This document shows positions 16,389 through 25,595 of a stretch of 64,000 bases of DNA, in pieces. Location of the stretch: the NCBI RefSeq assembly GCF_030408395.1, contig NZ_CP046980.1, positions 620,001 to 684,000 of the forward strand. The letters run 5' to 3'. The translations under genes and the position numbers were made by a program. Under the pieces are notes generated by a model that worked only from the letters and a program-made list of their open reading frames with translations, searched no databases and was not told the origin of the DNA. The stretch's first letter is position 1. Each line of letters starts with the position of its first letter. Origin of the DNA: Corynebacterium aquatimens. Lineage in GTDB: Bacteria; Actinomycetota; Actinomycetes; Mycobacteriales; Mycobacteriaceae.

Positions 16389-17903
16389 CTAGTCCTCGAG
16401 CGGGATGTCTCGCAGATTCTTGCGGAGGATCTTTCCGGTGGGGTTCTTCGGGATCTCGTCGATAAAGGTCACGGCGCGAATCTTCTTGTATGGCGTGACT
16501 CGCTCGGCCACCCATTCCATGAGCTCTTCTTCGCTTATCGACGCCCCCTCCTGCAGCACCACGAACGCCCGCGGAATTTCCAGGCCGTCTCTGTCTACGC
16601 CTACGACACCAGCGTCGGCGATTGCTTCATGGGTGAGAAGCAGCGCCTCGAGTTCTGCCGGTGCAACTTGGTAGCCCTTGTACTTGATGACTTCCTTGGC
16701 GCGGTCGACTAGGTACAGGTGACCCTTTTCGTCGAGACGCGCGACGTCGCCGGTGCGCAGCCACCCGCCGTCGAGAAGCGTCTCGCGCGTGGCCTCTTCA
16801 TTGTTGAGGTAGCCCTTCATGACCTGCGGACCTTGGATCAGCAGCTCGCCGGCCTCTCCCTCCTCGACGTCCTCGATGGTGTCGATGTCCACGATGCGGA
16901 AGTTCGTGTTAGGCGCGGCGTAGCCGACGGACCCCGGCGGGACCTCGCCCATGATTCCCACGTGGGTGATGGGTGAGGATTCCGTCATGCCGTACCCCTG
17001 GATGATGGAGCAGTCCAGGCGCTGTTCCACTGCGCGAGCGACGTCGGTGTCGAGCGGTGCGGCGCCGCAGACGATGCGCTTCAGCGCGGTGAACCATGCG
17101 GGATCCACGGCGGGGTGCTTGGCCAGCATGACCGCCATCGGCGGCGCGATGAACGTGAGTTGAATGCCGCACTTGGCGTGGGCGCCGAGGAAAACCTCCG
17201 GGTCGAACTTCGGCAGGGTGTGAATGTGCCAGCGCTTCAGCAGTGCGCCAAGCAGCAGGGCCGTCATTCCGTAGATGTGGCTAAAGGGCAGCGGCGCGAG
17301 GATTTTGGAGTATTCCTCTACGCCGTTGGCCTCGAACATGAACGCGGCCTGGTGCATGTTGGCCACGAGGTTGCGGTGGGTGAGCTCCACGCCTTTGGGC
17401 AGGCCGGTGGTGCCGGAGCTGAAGGGGATGGACGCGACGGAGCTCGGGTCGACCGTGAGGTTCGGTGCGGGGAGCGCTTGCGCGACGATGTCGTCGAGTT
17501 CCTCTTCCCAGATGTGCGAGTGGTGGCCGACGTCGGTCACACCGATGAACAGATCTGCGCCAGCCATGTCGGCGACCTTGTCCACGTCCTCCGCGGTGAG
17601 CAGCACACCCACCGGGTTGACCGTGCAGCCTGCGCGGAAGATGCCCAGCAGGGTGGAGGCGAAGTGGATGGAGTTCGGGATCTGCAGCGTGACCACGTTG
17701 CCGGGGCCAAGACCCTTGGAGGCGAGGTAACCGGCGATCGCGTCGGCCATGGTGCGCAGCTCACCGTAGGTCACGGTCTTGCCGGTGGTCAGCTCGGTGA
17801 TCGCGGGGCGCTGCGCGTCTTCGTCGTTAAGGCCGTTGAACACGGCTTCGTAGATTGAGATCTCGGGGATGTCGATGTCGGGGAAGTGGCTGGAATATGC
17901 CAT
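16389..17903 (-). CDS. Acyl-CoA ligase (AMP-forming), third of three
   Basis: 504 residues from the ATG at 17903. An upstream in-frame start at 17951 is less likely because MAYSSHFPDIDIPEISIYEAV matches the N termini of the two other ligases and GAAAGGA lies 12 nt upstream. The phosphate loop PFSSGTTGLPKGV, QGYGMTESSP, WLRTGDVARLDEKG and the catalytic Lys in NPTGKILRKNLRD are intact. It forms a two-gene unit with the GCDH-like dehydrogenase downstream, so this pair may start oxidation of a second substrate that then enters the main pathway. Confidence 0.92.
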   Translation of the reverse strand: MAYSSHFPDIDIPEISIYEAVFNGLNDEDAQRPAITELTTGKTVTYGELRTMADAIAGYLASKGLGPGNVVTLQIPNSIHFASTLLGIFRAGCTVNPVGVLLTAEDVDKVADMAGADLFIGVTDVGHHSHIWEEELDDIVAQALPAPNLTVDPSSVASIPFSSGTTGLPKGVELTHRNLVANMHQAAFMFEANGVEEYSKILAPLPFSHIYGMTALLLGALLKRWHIHTLPKFDPEVFLGAHAKCGIQLTFIAPPMAVMLAKHPAVDPAWFTALKRIVCGAAPLDTDVARAVEQRLDCSIIQGYGMTESSPITHVGIMGEVPPGSVGYAAPNTNFRIVDIDTIEDVEEGEAGELLIQGPQVMKGYLNNEEATRETLLDGGWLRTGDVARLDEKGHLYLVDRAKEVIKYKGYQVAPAELEALLLTHEAIADAGVVGVDRDGLEIPRAFVVLQEGASISEEELMEWVAERVTPYKKIRAVTFIDEIPKNPTGKILRKNLRDIPLED

Positions 17904-18069
17904 GAGCGATGCTCGTCCTTTCGGGCGCTGTGTCAGAAGTTCCGAACTCACAACCTATCACCGAACAACCGAAATGTGATGTGGATCGCAAAATTTTCAA
18001 TGCGAGAATCGCATTACTTTTCAAAATGCGCAGTCCTATCCACCGTGAAGTCCGCATTAGGGTGACACC

Positions 18070-18378
18070 ATGCAGGTCATCTCGCTCATCGTCGGTGCCG
18101 TTTTTTCCCTGGTTGCGATCATTGCCGTGTTTCTGGATCAGCCCGCTTGGGTTCCGTTGGCTGCTCTTGCCGTCGCCGGCATCGCGCTCTTTATCGGCCT
18201 GCGTGAACGTTTCCGTTCGATGGAAGCGAAGCCGAAGACGCTCGATAGCGAGCAGAAGGCCACTGTTAAGCGCATGAAAGATGAAGGCAACGAGGCCGGC
18301 GCCATCCGCCAGGTCCAACTCTGGTTCCGCAACACATCCCACGAGGAAGCCGCCCGCATCGTCCGCGAGCAGACCTAG
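18070..18378 (+). CDS. Small two-helix membrane protein, function unknown
   Basis: 102 residues. Two hydrophobic helices at about residues 3-22 and 26-44 are followed by a charged cytoplasmic tail with VKRMKDEGNEAGAIRQVQLWFRNTS. The tail looks helical and may bind a partner. Small proteins of this shape are common before ndk in corynebacteria, but I know of no assigned role. AGGGTGAC precedes the ATG. A hairpin follows the stop, so it is probably a single-gene transcript. Confidence 0.7.
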   Translation: MQVISLIVGAVFSLVAIIAVFLDQPAWVPLAALAVAGIALFIGLRERFRSMEAKPKTLDSEQKATVKRMKDEGNEAGAIRQVQLWFRNTSHEEAARIVREQT

Positions 18379-18392
18379 CACCAAACCAATTT

Positions 18393-18412
18393 CGCGATTG
18401 GGTCCAATCGCG
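18393..18412 (+). terminator. Short hairpin after the small membrane protein gene
   Basis: CGCGATTG-GGTC-CAATCGCG forms an 8-bp stem with a 4-nt loop. The same words (CCAATCGCG, CCCAATCGC) recur three more times in the next 50 bases. There is no T-run, so termination is uncertain. Confidence 0.4.
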
Positions 18413-18513
18413 GCCCAATCGCGGGCCTCAGCGCGGCCCATGGCGGACCCAATCGCATGTCCAAGACGCACCAACGCGCGACACCTGACTGCAACATCAT
18501 TACTGTGGTGGGC

Positions 18514-18927
18514 ATGACTGAGAAGACTTTGATCCTGATCAAGCCCGACGGTGTGAAGGCGGGCCACGTTGGTGAAATCATTTCCCGCATTGAGCGCAAG
18601 GGCCTCAAGCTCGTCGAGCTGGACCTGCGTACCGCCGACCGTGAAACCGCTGAGAAGCACTACGCTGAGCACTCCGACAAGCCGTTCTTCGGCGAGCTCG
18701 TGGACTTCATTACGTCCGCTCCGCTGATCGCTGGCATCGTCGAGGGTGAGCGCGCTATCGAGGCATGGCGTCAGCTGGCTGGCGGTACCGACCCGGTGTC
18801 CAAGGCGACCCCGGGCACCATCCGCGGCGACTTCGCCCTCACCGTCGCCGAGAACATCGTTCACGGCTCCGACTCCCCAGAGTCTGCGCAGCGAGAGATC
18901 TCCATCTGGTTCCCGAACCACAACTAA
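18514..18927 (+). CDS. ndk: Nucleoside diphosphate kinase
   Basis: Transfers the gamma phosphate between nucleoside triphosphates and diphosphates through a phosphohistidine. 137 residues from the ATG at 18514, the usual length; the in-frame start at 18457 would add a non-homologous leader. [10 protein letters not shown] at the N terminus, RGDFAL, and the active-site His in [18 protein letters not shown] are all present. A strong terminator follows at 18945. Confidence 0.97.
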   Translation: MTEKTLILIKPDGVKAGHVGEIISRIERKGLKLVELDLRTADRETAEKHYAEHSDKPFFGELVDFITSAPLIAGIVEGERAIEAWRQLAGGTDPVSKATPGTIRGDFALTVAENIVHGSDSPESAQREISIWFPNHN

Positions 18928-18944
18928 CCTTTTCACTTTGTTCG

Positions 18945-18970
18945 CCCGCGGCATCGTGCCGCGGGTTTTT
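18945..18970 (+). terminator. ndk terminator
   Basis: CCCGCGGC-ATCGT-GCCGCGGG followed by TTTTT: an 8-bp perfect GC stem and a U-run, 18 nt after the ndk stop. Confidence 0.92.
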
Positions 18971-19168
18971 GCATGGCTATGCGCCTCCCCTTCACCCGCC
19001 CTCGGCCGATGCTGCGCCAACTGCCCCATGAGCGCCACCAACATCCGCCTTCGCGGGATCGATCGAAGGTATGAGTCACGGTTAACGCCGCGTGAACAGC
19101 TTTAGAATTCTGTTACTTTGTCACTTATTCCGGTTGCGCGAATGACTGCCCGGTCCGAAGGTGTATGC

Positions 19169-21196
19169 ATGGCTTCAAACAACCTTCCTCGTCGTACATT
19201 CCTTGCCGGTACCGCAGCGACTGCTGCTGGTGTCGCCGCCGCTGGTGTTGCTAATGCTGCTTCCGATAAAGGTGAGCAGGCGTCCCAGTTCCTCCCTGTT
19301 AAGCACCGCCCTGGTCAGGCCAACCTGCCGAAGTATGTCCTGGCAACCCCTGAGCCGTTCATGCACGGTGTTGCGTCCGGCGACCCGATGTCGGACAGCG
19401 TCATCATCTGGACCCGCCTGACCCAGAGCGAGAAATCCATGCCGGGCGCAGAGGTTGGTAAGGACCAGGAGGTCGCCTGGGAGATTGCTACCGACGAAGG
19501 CTTCGGCAACGTGGTGGGTCGTGGCACAGCCACGGCTGAAAAAGGCCGCGACTTCACGGTGAAGGTTGAAGCTACAGGCCTCGAGGCAAATTCGATCTAC
19601 TACTACCGCTTCGTCTGGGAGGACACCGACAAGGCTTGGTCCGACCAAGGAACGACCTACGTGTCGCCGACCGGCCGCACCAAGACTGCCGCCGCTAAGG
19701 GTGACTCTTCCTTCAAAGAGATGAAGATTGCTGTTGCTTCCTGCGCGAACTTCGAGTGTGGTTTCTTCTCCGCGTACAAGGAGATGGCGCGTCAGGCTTA
19801 CGCGGGCGAGATCGATGTCGTCGCCTTCCTGGGTGACTACATCTACGAGTACGCGTCCGGTGAATACTGCGGTAAGTCTGGCGTTTCTCGCCCAACGCTG
19901 CCGGACCACGAGATCCTCGAGCTGAAGGACTACCGCGAGCGCTACGGCCGTTACCGCGAGGACAAGTTCCTCCAGGCTGCGCACGCAGCTGCACCGTGGG
20001 TCTGCATCTGGGACGACCACGAGACTGGTGACAACTCCTGGCGCTTGGGTGCCTTCAACCACACGGTTAAGGACTACAAGTACAAGTCGCGCGTCTACAA
20101 GGCAGACAAGATCTCTTGGGGTAAGCGCATGTGGGCTGGCCACAAGACCTACTTCGACTGGATGCCAGTGCGTGAAACCGGCAAGGAGATCGAGATTGCT
20201 GCGACGGTTGAGGCAAACAAGGACATCAACGGCACCGTGGATATCGAGCCGAAGACGGAGCCAGTACTGTACCGCTCCTTCGAATTCGGCGACTTGGTCA
20301 AGCTCATTGTGATGGACCTCCGCTCTTACCGCGACGTGGTTCTGGGTGAGGAGCTCGACTCAGTCGGCGAGGCTTACGCCATCGACAGCAAGTACCGCAC
20401 TATGCTTGGCCAGGAGCAGTACAAGTGGGCCAAGGATGAGATCGAGTCCTCGGAGGCGAAGTGGAATGTGATGGGTAACTCCGTCATGATCGCTCCGTTC
20501 GAGCTCGTGCGTCTGCCGGAGACCTCCAAGGAAAACAAAGCGGCGAACGAGGCTCTGTCTGTTGGTTTCGCAAACCAGCTCGGCCTCAGGCCAAAGACCG
20601 GCGAGAGCCCGACCGCCGCAGACGGGACCGACAAGGCACTGGGTGGCATGGTGGGTAACACCGACCAGTGGGATGGCTACCGCGCGGACCGTACCCGCAT
20701 CCTTGACGCTGTGTACGACAAGAAGCAAGAAGGCACGAACACGCTGTTCATCACCGGTGACATTCACTCCGAGTGGGCAATGTCCATCCACCACAGGGGT
20801 GAAGAGATTGCCTGCGAGCTCGTCACCACGTCCATCTCCGCACCGAACTTGGACGAAGTCCTCACTGAGACCCTGGGTGTGTACTTCAACGAGGACAGCC
20901 GCATCTCCCACCTGGTTGAGGCTGCTATCCGCTCCATCAACCCGTGGGTTAACCACATGGACTTCGACTCCCACGGCTTCGCTGTCGCAACCGTGACGGA
21001 AGGCCAGGTCCAGATGGACTTCCACCGCGTCCGCAACGTGGAGGACCCGAACGCTTCCTCCTACCTTGGCACCACCCGCACGTGGAGCCCGGCTGAGGCA
21101 GCAAAGGCTAAGGGCAAGAACATTAGCGCTGGCTTCCTCATCAACGAGGACAACAAGCCGAAGGGCCTGTCGTCTGGCTCTTCCAAGCGTCAGTAA
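19169..21196 (+). CDS. phoD: PhoD-family alkaline phosphatase/phosphodiesterase, Tat-exported
   Basis: 675 residues. The N terminus NNLPRRTFLAGTAATAAG is a twin-arginine signal ending near ANAAS. An N-terminal beta domain (ASGDPMSDSVIIWTRL) is followed by the metallophosphatase core with FLGDYIYEYASGEY, CIWDDHETGDNSW and ITGDIHSEWAMS, the metal-binding Asp/Asn/His segments of PhoD. It would hydrolyse phosphate esters or teichoic-type polymers outside the cell using Ca and Fe, by family knowledge. The ATG at 19169 is preferred over 19118 because it puts the RR motif close to the N terminus and AAGG precedes it. Codon use is strongly biased, as in highly expressed genes. No clear Pho box was found. 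Confidence 0.92.
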   Translation: MASNNLPRRTFLAGTAATAAGVAAAGVANAASDKGEQASQFLPVKHRPGQANLPKYVLATPEPFMHGVASGDPMSDSVIIWTRLTQSEKSMPGAEVGKDQEVAWEIATDEGFGNVVGRGTATAEKGRDFTVKVEATGLEANSIYYYRFVWEDTDKAWSDQGTTYVSPTGRTKTAAAKGDSSFKEMKIAVASCANFECGFFSAYKEMARQAYAGEIDVVAFLGDYIYEYASGEYCGKSGVSRPTLPDHEILELKDYRERYGRYREDKFLQAAHAAAPWVCIWDDHETGDNSWRLGAFNHTVKDYKYKSRVYKADKISWGKRMWAGHKTYFDWMPVRETGKEIEIAATVEANKDINGTVDIEPKTEPVLYRSFEFGDLVKLIVMDLRSYRDVVLGEELDSVGEAYAIDSKYRTMLGQEQYKWAKDEIESSEAKWNVMGNSVMIAPFELVRLPETSKENKAANEALSVGFANQLGLRPKTGESPTAADGTDKALGGMVGNTDQWDGYRADRTRILDAVYDKKQEGTNTLFITGDIHSEWAMSIHHRGEEIACELVTTSISAPNLDEVLTETLGVYFNEDSRISHLVEAAIRSINPWVNHMDFDSHGFAVATVTEGQVQMDFHRVRNVEDPNASSYLGTTRTWSPAEAAKAKGKNISAGFLINEDNKPKGLSSGSSKRQ

Positions 21197-21291
21197 GCCA
21201 GCGCCACTCTGGCAGCCCCTCCAAGGCTGCCCCACCAAAGCAGCGCCACGGACACCCTGACGCTGCACCGCGCACGAGCGTTTGAGCCACC

Positions 21292-21324
21292 AATCCCGGC
21301 CCTTTGAACGAGGGCCGGGATTTT
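21292..21324 (+). terminator. phoD terminator
   Basis: AATCCCGGCCCT pairs with AGGGCCGGGATT (12 bp, perfect) across a 7-nt loop, followed by TTTT. The loop and right arm of this hairpin are also the first bases of the 113-bp repeat unit that follows. Confidence 0.88.
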
Positions 21325-21643
21325 GCGTCTTGAGTCGTGCGGCCACTCAACGATAGTTGTCACGGAAACGCGCAGGTCGCGGCTCAGCTATTTCCTTGAG
21401 TGGTGTGGCCACTCAAGTCAACGAGAGCCGGGATTTTGCGTCTTGAGTGGTGCGGCCACTCAACGATAGTTGTCGCGGAAACCCGCAGGTCGCGGCTCAG
21501 CTATTTCCTTGAGTGGTGTGGCCACTCAAGTCAACGAGGGCCGGGATTCTGCGGTCTTGAGTGGTGCGGCCACTCAACGATAGTTGTTGCGGAAACCCGC
21601 AGGTCGCGGCTTCGCCATTTCCTTGAGTGGTGTGGCCACTCAA
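21307..21643. repeat. Three tandem 113-bp repeats carrying six small palindromes
   Basis: Units begin at 21307, 21420 and 21533. Each starts with a copy of the loop and right arm of the phoD terminator. It then has a palindrome with arms TTGAGTGG/CCACTCAA around TGCGG, a 45-nt core containing AAACCCGCAGGTCGCGG, and a second palindrome with the same arms around TGTGG. The first palindrome has one arm mismatch (TTGAGTCG). No gene is supported here: the open frames only translate the repeats. Confidence 0.92.
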
Positions 21644-21649
21644 AGGGGA

Positions 21650-21810
21650 AGGGCGAAGGGGTGCCCGTGGGACGGGATGCGGAGGATGCGGGAGGGTGCC
21701 GCGGGGGATGCGGGAGGGTGCCGCGGGGAAGGCGAAGGGGTGCCCGTGGGGCGGGACGCGGGGTATGCGGTGGGACGGGACGCGGGGGACCGCGGGTCTC
21801 TGTGCTGGGT
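21650..21810 (+). repeat. G-rich degenerate direct repeats before rne
   Basis: A plus-strand G-rich stretch made of short degenerate direct repeats: GCGAAGGGGTGCCCGTGG occurs near 21652 and 21733, and GATGCGGGAGGGTGCCGCG twice around 21690-21725. Many runs of three to five G could allow quadruplex structure. No gene is seen; rne transcription must start in or after this stretch. Confidence 0.7.
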
Positions 21811-22024
21811 GGGCGCTGTTGGGGGAATCGATGCGCCCCTTCACGCCGCGAAAGGGCCGGGTTGTGAAAGAATGGAGCCAGCGCGAATTTTTTCGTGCTG
21901 TGAAGCTTTTACACCCATGCGGGACTTCCTGCGGTTGTGCGGCGGCGACACTTACACCACGTGGACGTGGTCGGTGCCAGCGCCCGACCGTGGCATCGGT
22001 CCCGCCGCATAACAGGAGATAGTC

Positions 22025-25000
22025 GTGGCTCAGGGCACTAACCCTACAACCGAAACAGTCGACCGGAATGAAATCGGCGACAAGATCCGCGTGTTCGCTC
22101 TGGCGAAGATGCTGGGGATGACGTCGAAGGAGCTCGTAGTTAAGCTAAGCGAGCTTGATCTGAAAAAGGTCGCGCAATCGGCGCTGACGCGTGAGGAAGC
22201 CGAGCGCGTGCTGGACCACATCGAAGGTGCCACTGCGCAGGCTGAGCCTGCGGAACCGGTGGAGGTCCAAGACGAAGTGGCCCAGGAAGCGCCCCAGGAA
22301 GCACCCCAGGAAGCGGATGAAGCGGATGATGCGAGCGTGGCTGCGGTGGGTGCTGCGCTGGAGGACGTGCTGAAGGAGCTCGTGCCAGCTGAAAGCGATG
22401 ATTTGCTCACGGATGTGGCGCCGGAGATCACGCCGTTGCCTGAGGATGACACTGAAGCGGCGGCGGAGGCGTATGCGCCGATTTTCAAGGCCGCGCCGCG
22501 GTCAACGCGTCGCCGGGCGTCGAGGACATCTGAATCCAGCGCGTCGGAGCGCAATGATGCAGGTGATCAGCTTGACTCCTTTGATGATGACTCGTTAGCG
22601 GAGGATGCAACCACCGAGTCGGCAGATGCGACCGAGGGCGGTTCGCGTGGCGGTAAGCGGCGTGGGGGTACGAGGCGGGCGTCGGGTCGTCGTCAAGCGT
22701 CTAGCTCTTCGGGCGCGCGCCGGGCTAACGACGAACCCGTTGAGGTCATTGAGGAACCGAAGGCGATCAAGGGCTCCTCGCGGTTGGAGGCGCAGCGCCG
22801 GCGCCGCACGGAGCGTCGCGACGAGGACAAGAAGCGCTCGCGGATTGTGTCCCAGCGGGAGTTTTTGGCGCGTCGCGAGGCGATTGAGCGCACGATGGTG
22901 GTGCGTGAGCGCGCGCGTCACGACGGGGCGGGCACCATCACCGAAGTGGGTGTGCTGGAAGACGGCAAGCTGGTGGAGCACTTTGTCACCAGCGACCAGA
23001 ATGCGTCCATCATTGGCAACATCTACCTTGGGCGTGTCCAAAACGTGCTGCCGAGCATGGAGGCCGCGTTCATCGACATCGGGCTGGGCCGCAACGGCGT
23101 GCTTTACGCGGGTGAAGTCGACTGGAAGGCCGCGGGGCTTGGTGGGCGCTCCCGCAAGATTGAGCAGGCGCTGAAGAACGGCGACCAGGTGCTCGTGCAG
23201 GTAACCAAGGACCCGATCGGCCACAAGGGTGCGCGTCTGACCACGCAGATTTCGCTGGCTGGTCGCTACCTGGTGTACGTCCCAGGCGGACGCACTGCGG
23301 GAATTTCGCGCAAGTTGCCCGCGCCGGAGCGCAAGCGTTTGAAAGAGATTCTGGGCCGCGTCGCTGGCAATGAGGGCGGCACGATCATCCGCACCGCCGC
23401 CGAGGGCGTGCCGGAGGAAGCGATCGCCGCGGACGTTAACCGACTGCACACGCAGTGGGACACCATTGTTGAGACCGCGGAGAAGAAAAAGAAGGGCCGG
23501 GGTGCCAAGCCGGTCACTCTGTACGAAGAGCCGGACCTGCTGGTCAAGGTTGTTCGCGACATGTTCAACGAGGACTTCTCCAAGCTCATTGTTGATGGCA
23601 CCAAGCCGTGGAACACAGTCCACAAGTACGTCGAATCCGTGGCACCGGATCTGCTGGACCGCGTGGAGAAATTCTCCGCGAGCGACCGCCAAAACAACGA
23701 TGGCAAGGACGCGTTCGCGCTGTATGACATCGACGGGCAGCTCGCGACCGCGCTGCAGCGCGTGGTTCCGCTGCCGTCCGGCGGTTCGCTGGTGATCGAC
23801 AAGACCGAGGCGATGACGGTGATTGACGTCAACACCGGCCGCTTCACCGGCGACGGCGGCTCGCTTGAACAAACGGTCACGGCGAACAACATCGAGGCAG
23901 CCGAGGAAATCGTTCGCATGCTGCGTCTGCGTGACATCGGCGGCATGATCATCGTCGACTTCATCGACATGATCCTCCCCGAAAACCAAGACCTGGTGCT
24001 CCGCCGCTTGAACGAGGCACTGACGCGCGACCGCACGCGCTTCGAGGTCTCCGAGGTCACGTCGCTAGGCTTGGTCCAGCTCACCCGCAAGCGCATCGGC
24101 GCGGGCCTGCTGGAGAGCTTCTCCACGAAGTGCGAATGCTGCGACGGCCGCGGCCTCCACATCACGTCGGACCCAGTAGAGCATTCGCTTATCGACGACG
24201 ACGATGACCGTCGTTCCAAGAAACGCCGCAGCCCGGCGAAGAATCCCGGCGCGCACCCAGCTGCACTAGCGATGAAGAAGCACCGCGGTGAGACTGCCGC
24301 TGATTCGGCCGACGATTCCTCCGCCACACCGGCGCACGAGTCGGTTGACGACAATGCCGACGCTTCCCGGGACGAAGTCGAACGCGACGCCGTCGATGTG
24401 GCTGACCTCATCGATGCAGTTATCGCGGATCCTGATGCCGATTCTGATCCGGATTCCGCCGACGGCAGCGAGTCCGGCGCTGAAACTGACAACGCTGGCA
24501 CTGACAACGATGACACTGACAACGCTGAAACTGGGGAAGGCCAGCCCAGCACCCGCCGTCGTGCTTCCCGCCGCCGTGGGCGTCGTGGCTCCGGACGGGG
24601 TAAGGGCCGCACCTCAGCTCAGGATGAGCAGGAGGATGCTCCGGCACAGGGCGCACCGGAGGATGCCGCTTCAGCGGACGCCGCGCAGGCGGACACGGCC
24701 CAAGCTGATGCTGGGTCTGCACCTGCTCAGACCTACGAAGAAGCGCTCGAGGAATTTGAGAACTCCCCGCGCCGCAAGCGCAAGACCCGTGGCAATTCCC
24801 GCTCGGATCACGCACCGCGCCCGGAGGACTTCGAACCAGCTGCGACTTCCAACAAAGACGCTGACGGTGAGCCAGCCGAGCCGGTTGATGCTTCGGCCGA
24901 CAAGTCTGACGACCACGATTCTGCACGAACGAGTAGCACGAAACGGTCCACACGTGGTCGCCGCCGTGCAACGCGAAAGACCACTAGTTCTGGCTCGGGC

Positions 25001-25312
25001 CCTGACTCAGGTTCAGACTCGGGCTCAGGCTCCAAGACCGAGTCCGCCAGCGCCGGCTCTGAATCGGCGGAAGACGGAGATGCTGTGCCTGCATCGAAGC
25101 CGAAGCGGAGGAGGGCAGCGTCGAAGCGGGCTAATTCGTCTAGCGAATCCGCGCCGGCTCAATCGTCTGCAGATGAGACCGACGCTGAGACTGCCAGTGA
25201 GACGGCGGGTGAGACTCGCGGTACTGAGGCTGAAGACCCAGTTGGCAGCGGGGATGGCACTGCGACTCGCGCGAAGGGGCGCCGCAGGGCTGCACGCCGC
25301 ACGCGAGGCTAG
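22025..25312 (+). CDS. rne: Ribonuclease E/G
   Basis: Endoribonuclease that starts mRNA decay and rRNA processing. 1095 residues. The N-terminal ~66 residues look like an IF2-N-type helical module. An acidic linker follows, then the S1 domain around residues 300-400 (GNIYLGRVQNVLPSMEAAFIDIG). The catalytic domain has the metal-binding aspartates in VIDVNTGRF and IVDFIDM, and the Zn-link is CECCDGRG near residue 702. From ~720 the tail alternates acidic Ala/Asp/Glu stretches with Arg/Lys-rich blocks such as RRASRRRGRRGSGRGKGR, as in other actinobacterial RNase E proteins where the ends bind partners or RNA. The GTG start has AGGAG 7 nt upstream. Confidence 0.96.
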   Translation: MAQGTNPTTETVDRNEIGDKIRVFALAKMLGMTSKELVVKLSELDLKKVAQSALTREEAERVLDHIEGATAQAEPAEPVEVQDEVAQEAPQEAPQEADEADDASVAAVGAALEDVLKELVPAESDDLLTDVAPEITPLPEDDTEAAAEAYAPIFKAAPRSTRRRASRTSESSASERNDAGDQLDSFDDDSLAEDATTESADATEGGSRGGKRRGGTRRASGRRQASSSSGARRANDEPVEVIEEPKAIKGSSRLEAQRRRRTERRDEDKKRSRIVSQREFLARREAIERTMVVRERARHDGAGTITEVGVLEDGKLVEHFVTSDQNASIIGNIYLGRVQNVLPSMEAAFIDIGLGRNGVLYAGEVDWKAAGLGGRSRKIEQALKNGDQVLVQVTKDPIGHKGARLTTQISLAGRYLVYVPGGRTAGISRKLPAPERKRLKEILGRVAGNEGGTIIRTAAEGVPEEAIAADVNRLHTQWDTIVETAEKKKKGRGAKPVTLYEEPDLLVKVVRDMFNEDFSKLIVDGTKPWNTVHKYVESVAPDLLDRVEKFSASDRQNNDGKDAFALYDIDGQLATALQRVVPLPSGGSLVIDKTEAMTVIDVNTGRFTGDGGSLEQTVTANNIEAAEEIVRMLRLRDIGGMIIVDFIDMILPENQDLVLRRLNEALTRDRTRFEVSEVTSLGLVQLTRKRIGAGLLESFSTKCECCDGRGLHITSDPVEHSLIDDDDDRRSKKRRSPAKNPGAHPAALAMKKHRGETAADSADDSSATPAHESVDDNADASRDEVERDAVDVADLIDAVIADPDADSDPDSADGSESGAETDNAGTDNDDTDNAETGEGQPSTRRRASRRRGRRGSGRGKGRTSAQDEQEDAPAQGAPEDAASADAAQADTAQADAGSAPAQTYEEALEEFENSPRRKRKTRGNSRSDHAPRPEDFEPAATSNKDADGEPAEPVDASADKSDDHDSARTSSTKRSTRGRRRATRKTTSSGSGPDSGSDSGSGSKTESASAGSESAEDGDAVPASKPKRRRAASKRANSSSESAPAQSSADETDAETASETAGETRGTEAEDPVGSGDGTATRAKGRRRAARRTRG

Positions 25313-25405
25313 CAGAAACCCCGTTCTTCGTTGCTCCTGGGCCGGTGGCGCAGCGCGGCCCGGCGCGACCCCGTTTGCGCCGTCCGGCGAGGGGTGCTGT
25401 AGAGC

Positions 25406-25475
25406 TGTAGATCCGTAGGGAAATCTGCGGGTCGCGGCCTGCGGGTTTGCGGGCGAAAAACGGAACGGATCTACA
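25406..25475. repeat. 70-bp inverted-repeat element (E1) downstream of rne
   Basis: Perfect 11-bp arms TGTAGATCCGT and ACGGATCTACA enclose 48 nt. On the complementary strand the core reads AAACCCGCAGGCCGCG followed by ATTTCCC, closely matching the core of the repeat units at 21.3-21.6 kb. It sits between the rne stop and its terminator. Confidence 0.75.
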
Positions 25476-25484
25476 CGACCCAGT

Positions 25485-25541
25485 AACGCCCCGGCACTTG
25501 GCGGGGATTCTGCCGGTAGCCGGGGCGTTGTCGGATTTTTG
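25485..25541 (+). terminator. rne terminator
   Basis: Perfect 11-bp arms AACGCCCCGGC/GCCGGGGCGTT around 23 nt, then GTCGGATTTTTG. It is the last feature before the convergent Asp-repeat gene. Confidence 0.75.
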
Positions 25542-25595
25542 CTTAAGGGGTGGCGCGCTCTGGTTGGGCCTGAGGGGGCGGCGCGCGGTTGGGGT

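Noticed and set aside
21307..21643. CRISPR array
   Set aside because: Repeats are 113 bp in direct tandem with conserved, not unique, intervals, there are only three units and no cas genes nearby.
21400..21867. Open frame through the 113-bp repeats encoding repeated LEWCGHS peptides
   Set aside because: The peptide repeats simply mirror the DNA palindromes, there is no ribosome site, and the frame continues into the G-rich tract. The DNA repeat explains it fully.
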